Position numbers and translations under genes: made by a program. A stretch of 6,636 nucleotides of DNA from Clostridiales bacterium (GTDB lineage: Bacteria; Bacillota; Clostridia; Peptostreptococcales; BM714), in assembly GCA_002869095.1 (NCBI GenBank), contig PKTO01000227.1:3847-10482 (forward strand), written 5' to 3'. The notes under the pieces are model-generated. The model was not told where the DNA came from, did not search any database, and saw only the letters and a program-made list of their open reading frames with translations. Positions 1 to 5,215 of the stretch are shown in pieces (positions within the stretch are counted from its first letter, which is position 1; each line of letters starts with the position of its first letter).

Positions 1-254
1 ATCACATTCGCGTCCGCCAAAGCCTCTTCCATATCCACCGTAATCTTGTCCAGTTTGGCGAAGCCGCCTTTCAATCCGGTGCTCTCAAGCACTTCCAGAT
101 TGATTCCGCCCAATTCCATGATTTCTTGTATGCTTTGTTTGAATTCAGGGAATTCAAACAGGGTAACATCGAATCCATGAACCTTTAAATCTGCCGCCGT
201 TGCAAAGCCTCCATTTCCACCTCCGATAACTGTTATTTTAGTATTGCTGTCCAT
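1..254 (-). CDS. NAD/NADP octopine/nopaline (opine) dehydrogenase family protein, N-terminal part
   Basis: Only the first 84 codons are in the window; the gene continues beyond position 1. The ATG at 254 is preceded at a good distance by the strong ribosome binding site GGGGGTGG. The N-terminus is a Rossmann nucleotide-binding fold: a beta strand (KITVIGGG, residues 6-13) leads into the glycine-rich GGGNGG loop (11-16), a helix follows, and a second strand (DVTLFEF) ends with acidic Glu34, which often favours NAD. The N-G-G-F continuation and the later DKITVDMEEALADANV segment fit the opine/octopine/nopaline dehydrogenase family, cytosolic oxidoreductases that join an amino acid and a 2-oxo acid, or the reverse. 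The substrate cannot be read here. The gene has its own sigma-54-type promoter upstream, suggesting activation by an enhancer-binding protein, perhaps in response to an amino acid (inference). A ketopantoate-reductase-like or glycerol-3-phosphate-dehydrogenase-like enzyme is less likely. Confidence 0.8.
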   Translation of the reverse strand, partial: MDSNTKITVIGGGNGGFATAADLKVHGFDVTLFEFPEFKQSIQEIMELGGINLEVLESTGLKGGFAKLDKITVDMEEALADANV

Positions 255-258
255 CTTA

Positions 259-266
259 CCACCCCC
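259..266 (-). promoter_or_regulatory. Ribosome binding site of the opine-dehydrogenase-like gene
   Basis: GGGGGTGG, followed by TAAG and the ATG at 254. It is a strong purine-rich Shine-Dalgarno sequence and supports that start codon. Confidence 0.7.
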
Positions 267-326
267 AAGTTTTTGCGATGCCCTTGCTCTCATGCAGTAT
301 ACATTTCGCATCTTGCAAATGATATT

Positions 327-345
327 AAAGCAAATACTATGCCAA
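327..345 (-). promoter_or_regulatory. Sigma-54 (-24/-12) promoter
   Basis: The minus strand reads TTGGCATAGTATTTGCTTT. It has the invariant GG (-24, positions 343-342) and GC (-12, positions 331-330) separated by exactly 10 nt, within TGGCA and TTGCT, matching the known sigma-54 consensus TGGCAC-N5-TTGCW closely. Transcription would start near 319, giving a leader of about 65 nt before the opine-dehydrogenase-like ATG at 254. Sigma-54 promoters need an ATP-driven enhancer-binding protein, and a dyad about 100 bp upstream of the predicted start is a candidate site. No regulator gene is visible in the window. Confidence 0.75.
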
Positions 346-369
346 TCCAAATGGTTCAATGCGACAAAA

Positions 370-410
370 CCTTGCAACCCCTGAAAATAGCGGGTTTAAA
401 TTGCAAAAGG
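370..410. repeat. Interrupted inverted repeat upstream of the sigma-54 promoter
   Basis: CCTTGCAACCC at 370-380 faces GGGTT at 392-396 and TTGCAA...GG at 401-410. The AACCC/GGGTT arms can pair and both sides carry a self-complementary TTGCAA. It lies between the sigma-54 promoter and the larger dyad at 408-434 and could be a second regulator-binding half-site pair or a chance structure. Confidence 0.3.
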
Positions 411-434
411 AGACCTAAAGAATTTAGGGCTCCT
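408..434. promoter_or_regulatory. 27-bp dyad: candidate enhancer site for the sigma-54 promoter, or an intrinsic terminator
   Basis: Two 12-nt arms (408-419 and 423-434) separated by 3 nt are complementary except for one mismatch (413/429). The centre is about 100 bp upstream of the predicted sigma-54 start, the distance typical of enhancer-binding-protein sites. On the minus strand the dyad is followed by CTCCTTTTGCAATTT, so it could instead be a weak terminator for anything transcribed from 600-450. The T tract is short and the purL terminator is already supplied upstream, so I favour the binding-site reading slightly. Confidence 0.45.
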
Positions 435-612
435 AATTATTTGTACTTTGCATTTTAATATTTCGGCAATTTTTTCCGTTTGTTTTGGGAATATTCGAAA
501 AATTTTCCGGTATTACAAGTGCTCTTGTATTCAATGGTTTTGAAATATGCAATTTTCTTTCCTGCTTGAAAAACTCCCCCGCAAAATCTCGCCAATGGCA
601 CCGCAGCCTATG
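435..612 (-). other. Gap between the purL terminator and the dyad, with a weak ORF remnant
   Basis: No convincing gene is seen. On the minus strand a frame opens just after the purL terminator (GTG at 601 or TTG at 595) and stops at TAA 457-455. Its C-terminal half reads like a protein rich in Lys, Tyr and Phe and ends in KKLPKY. It has no ribosome binding site in front of any in-frame ATG, GTG or TTG. A second frame starts at a TTG near 550 behind AGGAAAG and ends at TAG 435-433, giving about 39 residues. Neither matches a family I know. The stretch is A+T-rich compared with purL. It may be the decayed end of a lost gene, or plain non-coding DNA. Confidence 0.2.
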
Positions 613-645
613 ATAAAAAGAGCGGCTCCCATTTAAGGAAACCGC
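613..645 (-). terminator. Rho-independent terminator of purL
   Basis: On the minus strand GCGGTTTCC (645-637) pairs with GGGAGCCGC (630-622) over a 6-nt loop, giving nine pairs including two G-U wobbles. CTTTTTATC follows. It lies about 170 nt after the purL stop codon, beyond the heptad repeats, so those repeats should be in the purL mRNA. Confidence 0.85.
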
Positions 646-653
646 CCGCTTGT

Positions 654-821
654 TCAGCTTTAAGCTTTTGTCTTTTGTCTTTTTTTTCTTTTACTTTCCA
701 CTTGCGACTTTCCTATGTTCTTTACTGCAAGCTGCCAGCTATTAATCCTTTTTCTTGTCTTTGACAGTCATCTGCTACCTGATATCTGATATATTCTCTT
801 TTCTCTTTCCACTTCCTACTT
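654..821 (-). repeat. Imperfect 7-nt tandem repeat array in the purL 3' UTR
   Basis: Read on the minus strand from 821 to 654, the sequence divides without gaps into 24 heptads. Neighbouring units often match at 5 to 7 of 7 positions: AAGTAGG/AAGTGGA, AAGAGAA/AAGAGAA, TATATCA/GATATCA/GGTAGCA, TGGCAGC/TTGCAGT, AGTCGCA/AGTGGAA, AAGACAA/AAGACAA, AAGCTTA/AAGCTGA. The middle units (about 765-740 and 725-712) are more decayed. The consensus drifts along the array, so it looks like locally duplicated and mutated units rather than one fixed repeat. The first heptad supplies the last sense codon and stop codon of purL (AAG TAG), and the array ends just before the terminator. The strand is purine-rich. 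It is too long and regular for chance low complexity, but its function is unknown. Confidence 0.7.
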
Positions 822-3800
822 GAAGTACCCCACCCCGGCCTCGAATATCTTCTGGTCCTTGTTTCCCGGAATGTTCTTGGCGACGTTTGTCCCCATTCTT
901 TCAGAATGACCCATCTTGCCGAGTATTCGTCCATCGGGGCTTGTGATGGCCTCTACGGCATTAAGCGAACCGTTGGGGTTGAAGCAACCGTCGTATGACG
1001 CCTTTCCGTCCAGGTCGACATATTGGGCGGCTACTTGTCCGGCCTTTGCCAGTGCCTCGAATTCTTCGTCGCTTGCAACGAAACGGCCTTCGCCGTGTGA
1101 AAGCGGAACAAGGTGGACATCTCCTACATTGACATTGGAAAACCATGGCGAAAGATTTGAGCTTATTTTGGTTCTGGCCATCATTGCCACATGGCGGTTT
1201 ATTTTGTTGAATGTAAGGGTCGGCGCTTTTTCATCCATGTCCCGTATTTCTCCGTAAGGAACAAGTCCGAGTTTTATGAATGCCTGAAATCCGTTGCATA
1301 TTCCCAGCATCAATCCGTCGCGGTTGTTGATGAGGTCCATTACCGCTTCCTTGATTGCGGGATTTCTGAATACCGTTGCAATGAATTTGCCGGAACCGTC
1401 GGGTTCGTCTCCCGCGCTGAATCCGCCTGGCACTGCGATTATCTGTGAAGCTTTGATGGATTTGACCATTTCCTCGATGGATTCCTCTACCGCCCCGGAG
1501 CTTAGATTGCGGAACACAAGGGTCTCCGCTTTTCCTCCCGCTCTTTCGAAAGCCCTGGCAGTGTCGTACTCGCTGTTGGTCCCCGGGAAAACAGGAATCA
1601 ATATCCTTGGCTTGGGAACGCTAAACAGCGCTTTTCTCGGTGACGCGTCCTTGTACTCTATCTGAACAGGCTCTCCTGAAACGTCTTCCTTGACCGGGAA
1701 GATTCCATTCAGGGGCTCGAGCCAATTCTTTTGCAACTCTTCGAGCGCAAGCTTCATTTTTCCTATGGCTATATGCTTTTCCCCCACTGTCCTTCCAAGC
1801 ATTTCCCAGGACGTTCCCTCGAAGTCTTCTATGTCGTAATTTTCCGCGTCCATTTCAAGAACTATAGAACCGAAGTCGGGCATGAACCACTCTTCCTTGT
1901 TTTCGGGGCTTTGAAATTCAAAGCCTATCCTGTTTCCGAAAGCCATTTTCGCTATGGCAGGGGCAAGCCCCCCTCCGTCAACGGCATATGCGGAAAGCGC
2001 CTTTTTGTCTCGAATGAGTTCAAACACCTTGGCGTTCATCTGCTTCAGCCTTTCAAGATTGACAAGACCTGCAGAATCCTTTTCCACAAAAAGCCTCACA
2101 ACCGGATTGTCAGCGCTTTTAAATTCCGGAGAAAGAGCGTTTTGGGCCTTTCCGACCGAAACCGCAAACGATATGAGCGACGGCGGCACATTGAGGTCGT
2201 TGAATGTTCCGCTCATAGAGTCCTTGCCGCCTATTGCCGGAACTCCCATCTCCTGCTGAACCTTGAATGCTCCGAGCAGGGCTGAAAACGGTTTGCCCCA
2301 CTTCTCGGGATTTGTGCCAAGCTTTTCGAAATATTCCTGGAGAGAAAGCCTTGCCTTGCTTGAGTCTCCGCCCATAGCCGTTATTTTTGCAAGCGAATTG
2401 ACCACTGCGTAGAACGCTCCGTGGAAAGGGCTCCAGGATGCGAGCCTTGGGTCGAATCCGTATGCCATGAATGTGCAGTCGTCGGTATTTCCTTCAAGAA
2501 CAGGAAGCTTTGCCGCCATTCCCTGGGCCGGAGTCATTGCGTAAATCCCCCCGTAGGGCATCAGCACAGTCGCCGCTCCGACCGATGCGTCGAACCGCTC
2601 TGAAAGGCCCTTCTTGGATGCCTGGTTCAGGTCTGAAAGCGCTCCAAACCAGAGCTCTTTTCCTTCAAGCCCCGACAAGTGGTCCGGCATGATTCCGAAA
2701 TAATTTTTATCCTGCGGAGCCTTCACCCTAACATCCGTAGTCTGCTTGACTCCGTTTGTGTCGAGAAAAGCTCTCGATATGTCCAGTATGTTCTTGCCGC
2801 GCCACTTCATCACAAGCCTGCCTGTGTCTGTTACGCGGGCAACCAATGTAGCCTCCAGGTTTTCACCGTCCGCAAACGCCTTGAACTTTTCAAGGTTTTC
2901 AGCTTCTATGACAACCGCCATCCGCTCCTGAGACTCGGAAATTGCAAGCTCGGTTCCGTCAAGCCCTTCGTACTTCTTGGGAACGGCGTCGAGGTCAATG
3001 TCCAGGCTGGGCGCAAGCTCCCCTATTGCAACCGAAACGCCTCCGGCCCCAAAGTCGTTGCATTTCTTTATCATTCTTGCCAGCTCTCCGTTCCTGAAAA
3101 GCCTTTGTATTTTTCTCTCTGTCGGGGCGTTCCCCTTCTGGACCTCGGCCCCGCAAGTGAGAAGAGATTCCTCCGTATGTTCCTTGGATGAGCCCGTCGC
3201 CCCTCCGCATCCGTCGCGGCCGGTCTTTCCGCCAACGAGAACTATAAGGTCGCCCGGGTCGGCCGTCTCCCTGACTACATTCGCGCTGGGGGCTCCCGCA
3301 ATTACCGCTCCAACTTCCATGCGCTTGGCTACGTATCCCGGATTATAGACCTCCGAAACCTGACCGGTTGCAAGGCCTATCTGGTTGCCGTAGGAGCTGT
3401 ATCCGGCCGCCGCCTCGGTAGTTATCTTCCTTTGCGGCAATTTGCCCGCAAGCGTTTCAGAAAGAGGAGTCCTGGGGTCTCCGCTGCCTGTTACCCTCAT
3501 GGCCTGATATACGTAGCTTCTGCCCGAGAGCGGGTCCCTTATGGCACCGCCCAAACATGTTGCCGCCCCTCCGAAAGGCTCGATTTCGGTGGGATGGTTG
3601 TGGGTCTCGTTCTTGAACATGACGAGCCATTCCTCAGGTTTTCCATCCACCTCTATCTCTGCTTTAATTGAGCAAGCGTTTATTTCCTCGGACTCCTCAA
3701 GATCTTCAAGAAGTCCCTTCTTTTTCAAAAGCCTCATTCCCATTGTGGCTATGTCCATGAGGCATCGGTCTTTCTTGCTGTCCCCGTAGACTTCTTCCCT

Positions 3801-4583
3801 CGCCTTCTCGTATGCCTCGAATGCATCTGCGACAGGCCTTCCCAACTTTTCGCCTTCAATTTCCACCGAAACGATTTCGGTGGCAAAAGTGGTATGCCTG
3901 CAGTGATCGGACCAGTAGGTGTCGATTACCCTGAGCTCGGTTATTGTCGGATTCCTTTTTTCCTGGTCCCTGAAATATTCCTGGCAGTATAGAAGGTCCT
4001 CGTAGCTCATCGCGAAGCCGACACTGTCCATGAATTCCTTCATCTCGCAATTGTCGAATTTTATGAAACCATTAACTTCCGCCACATCTTCAGGCTCGAA
4101 TGTTTCCATTTCAAGGCTAATGGGCTTTTCGAGCGAAGCCTCCCTTGAATCCACCGGGTTTATGAGATATTTCTTGACGGATTCAACTTCCACCGAATCC
4201 AGATTCCCCTTAAGCACATACATCTTGGCTGCAGAAACCGCAGGCTTTTCCTTTCTGGTCAAAATCTGAACGCATTGGGCAGCTGAATCGGCCCTCTGGT
4301 CGTATTGCCCGGGCAGATACTCTACTGCAAAATAAGTTTCATCCCCGCCGGTTTGGAGCTTCTCAAAGTAAACATCGTCGACATTGGGTTCCGAAAAGAT
4401 TGTATAAGCGGATTGGTCGAAGGCGTCCTTGTCCATTCCTGAAACGTCGTATCTGTTTATTATCCTTACGCCCTGCAGGTTTTTCAGGTCCAGGCTTCTC
4501 TTTAAATCTGAAGCAAGATGGACGGCATCCACATCAAAGCCTTTTTTCTTTTCAACAAAAATTCTTCTGACCATATTTTTCAT
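816..4583 (-). CDS. purL: Phosphoribosylformylglycinamidine (FGAM) synthase, single-chain PurSLQ type
   Basis: This enzyme turns FGAR, ATP and glutamine into FGAM, the fourth step of de novo IMP synthesis, in the cytosol. The protein has 1255 residues, the usual size for the clostridial single-chain form. An N-terminal PurS-like region is followed by WSDHCRHTTF (residues 224-233), the ATP/metal site NETHNHPTEIEPFGG (325-339), a glycine-rich TGRDGCGGATGSS loop (454-466), DFGAGG (510-515) and, in the second synthetase half, GGKDSMSGTF (785-794). From about residue 992 a class I glutaminase domain follows, with nucleophile Cys1096 in GICNGFQ and the His1226/Glu1228 pair in MGHSERM. All key motifs are intact. 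I chose the ATG at 4583 because AAAGGTGGT sits just upstream; the ATG at 4601 would put that site inside the gene and has none of its own. The gene is monocistronic, behind a guanine riboswitch leader, and its stop codon lies in a heptad repeat array. Confidence 0.97.
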   Translation of the reverse strand: MKNMVRRIFVEKKKGFDVDAVHLASDLKRSLDLKNLQGVRIINRYDVSGMDKDAFDQSAYTIFSEPNVDDVYFEKLQTGGDETYFAVEYLPGQYDQRADSAAQCVQILTRKEKPAVSAAKMYVLKGNLDSVEVESVKKYLINPVDSREASLEKPISLEMETFEPEDVAEVNGFIKFDNCEMKEFMDSVGFAMSYEDLLYCQEYFRDQEKRNPTITELRVIDTYWSDHCRHTTFATEIVSVEIEGEKLGRPVADAFEAYEKAREEVYGDSKKDRCLMDIATMGMRLLKKKGLLEDLEESEEINACSIKAEIEVDGKPEEWLVMFKNETHNHPTEIEPFGGAATCLGGAIRDPLSGRSYVYQAMRVTGSGDPRTPLSETLAGKLPQRKITTEAAAGYSSYGNQIGLATGQVSEVYNPGYVAKRMEVGAVIAGAPSANVVRETADPGDLIVLVGGKTGRDGCGGATGSSKEHTEESLLTCGAEVQKGNAPTERKIQRLFRNGELARMIKKCNDFGAGGVSVAIGELAPSLDIDLDAVPKKYEGLDGTELAISESQERMAVVIEAENLEKFKAFADGENLEATLVARVTDTGRLVMKWRGKNILDISRAFLDTNGVKQTTDVRVKAPQDKNYFGIMPDHLSGLEGKELWFGALSDLNQASKKGLSERFDASVGAATVLMPYGGIYAMTPAQGMAAKLPVLEGNTDDCTFMAYGFDPRLASWSPFHGAFYAVVNSLAKITAMGGDSSKARLSLQEYFEKLGTNPEKWGKPFSALLGAFKVQQEMGVPAIGGKDSMSGTFNDLNVPPSLISFAVSVGKAQNALSPEFKSADNPVVRLFVEKDSAGLVNLERLKQMNAKVFELIRDKKALSAYAVDGGGLAPAIAKMAFGNRIGFEFQSPENKEEWFMPDFGSIVLEMDAENYDIEDFEGTSWEMLGRTVGEKHIAIGKMKLALEELQKNWLEPLNGIFPVKEDVSGEPVQIEYKDASPRKALFSVPKPRILIPVFPGTNSEYDTARAFERAGGKAETLVFRNLSSGAVEESIEEMVKSIKASQIIAVPGGFSAGDEPDGSGKFIATVFRNPAIKEAVMDLINNRDGLMLGICNGFQAFIKLGLVPYGEIRDMDEKAPTLTFNKINRHVAMMARTKISSNLSPWFSNVNVGDVHLVPLSHGEGRFVASDEEFEALAKAGQVAAQYVDLDGKASYDGCFNPNGSLNAVEAITSPDGRILGKMGHSERMGTNVAKNIPGNKDQKIFEAGVGYFK

Positions 4584-4586
4584 ATA

Positions 4587-4595
4587 ACCACCTTT
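4587..4595 (-). promoter_or_regulatory. Ribosome binding site deciding the purL start
   Basis: AAAGGTGGT is followed by TAT and the ATG at 4583. The longer reading from the ATG at 4601 would translate this site, and the ATG at 4574 is too far from it, so 4583 is the best start. Confidence 0.6.
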
Positions 4596-4655
4596 ATCCA
4601 TTGTTTTCCGGTTATTTTCGCCGCTTAAAATCCAGAAGCTCTTTGACTTAAATTA

Positions 4656-4696
4656 AATAAAAGAAGGATAGCCCATTTTAATGCTGCGGGCTATCC
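4656..4696 (-). terminator. Second intrinsic terminator in the purL leader
   Basis: On the minus strand GGATAGCCC (4696-4688) and GGGCTATCC (4674-4666) form a perfect 9-bp stem with a 13-nt loop, followed by TTCTTTTATTT. It lies downstream of the riboswitch terminator and about 70 nt before the purL start, and I see no clear promoter between it and purL. Read-through from the riboswitch must therefore pass it too. It may be a second attenuator or a backup terminator. The plus strand has no T tract after the stem, so it works only in the purL direction. Confidence 0.75.
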
Positions 4697-4715
4697 AATA
4701 ATGAGTAGCACCTTT

Positions 4716-4769
4716 AAAAAACAAAACCCAGAACCGGTTTCACACGCGTAGTGAAAAACCAGTCTGAGT
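4716..4769 (-). terminator. Riboswitch-controlled terminator of the purL leader
   Basis: The 5' arm ACTCAGACTGG-TTT-(TT bulge)-CAC (4769-4751) pairs with GTG-AAA-CCGGT-(T bulge)-CTGGGT (4743-4726) around the loop TACGCGT, giving about 17 pairs with a few G-U wobbles. TTTGTTTTTT follows. The 5' arm overlaps the segment TTTTTCACT that would otherwise pair with the 3' strand of aptamer stem P1, so ligand binding frees the arm and favours termination. Confidence 0.85.
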
Positions 4770-4788
4770 CATGACTGCATTTTTCACT
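4750..4788 (-). promoter_or_regulatory. Antiterminator of the guanine riboswitch
   Basis: AGTGAAAAA (4788-4780), mostly the 3' strand of aptamer stem P1, is perfectly complementary over 9 nt to TTTTTCACT (4758-4750), part of the terminator 5' arm. Inside it CAGTC (4777-4773) pairs with GACTG (4764-4760). This hairpin excludes both P1 and the terminator, the usual logic of an OFF switch: no purine, antiterminator forms, purL is read; purine bound, P1 holds and the terminator forms. Confidence 0.8.
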
Positions 4789-4857
4789 TCTAGTCGGGCA
4801 ATTTAAGGCAGCCCGGTAGAGACTTCTGAACCGTATCATCAGAATATAAAAGTGAAA
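4782..4857 (-). promoter_or_regulatory. Purine riboswitch aptamer, guanine class
   Basis: Stem P1 is TTTCACTT (4857-4850) with AAGTGAAA (4789-4782), 8 perfect pairs. P2 is TTCTGA/TCAGAA with loop GATACGG; P3 is CGGGC/GCCCG extended by a U-U and a G-U pair, with loop CCTTAAA. The loops keep the G, U, A and CC positions that make the loop-loop contact in known purine aptamers. Junction 2/3 is AGTCTCTACC, against the usual AGTTTCTACC. The base equivalent to xpt C74, which pairs with the ligand, is C (4793, in GACTA), predicting guanine or hypoxanthine rather than adenine. Junction 1/2 is one base shorter than the usual form. Position next to a purine synthesis gene and a matching expression platform make the call firm. 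Confidence 0.92.
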
Positions 4858-4928
4858 CCCAACATAATAATAACAAAGGACTCCCTTTGATTCAATAGCT
4901 GTTACGAATTTTTTTGCCTTGTTTCCCA

Positions 4929-4958
4929 ATTATAATTCGTATAATTCTTATTGCAAAA
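4929..4958 (-). promoter_or_regulatory. Predicted vegetative (sigma-A) promoter of the purL leader
   Basis: A perfect -10 box TATAAT (4934-4929) stands 16 nt from TTGCAA (4956-4951), which matches 4 of 6 bases of the -35 consensus; TTTGCA with a 17-nt spacer is an equal alternative. Transcription would start near 4922, leaving about 65 nt before the riboswitch and about 340 nt before purL. The -35 box touches the T tract of the preceding terminator. Confidence 0.7.
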
Positions 4959-4986
4959 AAAGGATGCATTAAGCACCCGTTTTTTA
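4955..4986 (-). terminator. Rho-independent terminator of the nucleotidase-pspC operon
   Basis: On the minus strand GGGTGC (4978-4973) and GCATCC (4967-4962) pair over loop TTAAT with one G-U wobble, with an A run before and seven Ts after. It lies about 15 nt past the stop codon of the PspC-domain gene. The wobble becomes an A-C mismatch on the plus strand, so it is best in the minus direction. Confidence 0.85.
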
Positions 4987-5000
4987 CAAGCAATCACCGC

Positions 5001-5201
5001 CTACACAACTTCATTCTTGTCAGGAAAAACAATCCACGCAGCGATGTAAATCAAGACCCCAATACCGTAGAGCATGGCGAACACAGCCCAAACCAGCCTT
5101 ACAATGGTTGGGTCGATCATGAAATAGTCAGCCAGTCCCGCGCATACTCCTCCAAGCATTTTGTTTTCCGTGTCCTTGTAGAGCATTTTTTTTGCAACCA
5201 C
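5001..5201 (-). CDS. PspC-domain small membrane protein
   Basis: A 66-residue protein with the PspC domain over nearly its full length: KMLYKDTENKMLGGVCAGLADYF (5-27), with the conserved G-G-V-C-A-G-L-A-D-Y-F signature, then DPTIVRLVWAV and a hydrophobic span (about 33-59) long enough for one membrane segment or a tight pair, ending in the typical FPDK. In Proteobacteria PspC is part of the phage-shock membrane-stress response; short stand-alone forms in Firmicutes are mostly of unknown role, so function here is not settled. I set the start at the GTG at 5201 because AGGGGG (5215-5210) is 8 nt before it; a GTG at 5210 would overlap that site and the ATG at 5186 is too far. The gene begins 12 nt after the stop of the upstream nucleotidase, so both are likely co-transcribed and translationally coupled. 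Confidence 0.88.
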   Translation of the reverse strand: MVAKKMLYKDTENKMLGGVCAGLADYFMIDPTIVRLVWAVFAMLYGIGVLIYIAAWIVFPDKNEVV

Positions 5202-5209
5202 AAAATACA

Positions 5210-5215
5210 CCCCCT
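5210..5215 (-). promoter_or_regulatory. Ribosome binding site deciding the PspC-domain gene start
   Basis: AGGGGG lies 8 nt before the GTG at 5201 and overlaps the TAG stop (5216-5214) of the upstream gene. It rules out the earlier in-frame GTG at 5210. Confidence 0.65.

Noticed and set aside
273..458. Plus-strand open frame of 61 codons
   Set aside because: It runs antisense through the sigma-54 promoter and the dyad, has no ribosome binding site and no family likeness.
654..821. Heptad array considered as a CRISPR array
   Set aside because: The units are 7 nt and degenerate with no conserved repeat of 23-40 nt and no unique spacers.
722..934. Minus-strand open frame of 70 codons crossing the end of purL
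   Set aside because: It overlaps the purL C-terminus in another frame and runs into the heptad repeats; composition alone explains it.
1731..2285. Plus-strand open frame of 184 codons
   Set aside because: It lies wholly inside purL on the opposite strand, where the purL frame has intact family motifs throughout. It is a shadow.
2679..3191. Plus-strand open frame of 170 codons
   Set aside because: Antisense to the ATP-binding part of purL, with no ribosome binding site or recognisable domain.
4584..4601. Longer purL starting at the ATG at 4601
   Set aside because: It would place the AAAGGTGGT ribosome binding site inside the gene and has no good site of its own upstream.
4602..4655. A separate promoter directly before purL, after the second terminator
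   Set aside because: The stretch is A+T-rich but I found no pair of -35 and -10 boxes at proper spacing.
4714..4929. Minus-strand open frame of 71 codons in the purL leader
   Set aside because: It covers the riboswitch aptamer and its terminator exactly, has no ribosome binding site, and its translation resembles no protein family; RNA structure explains the sequence.
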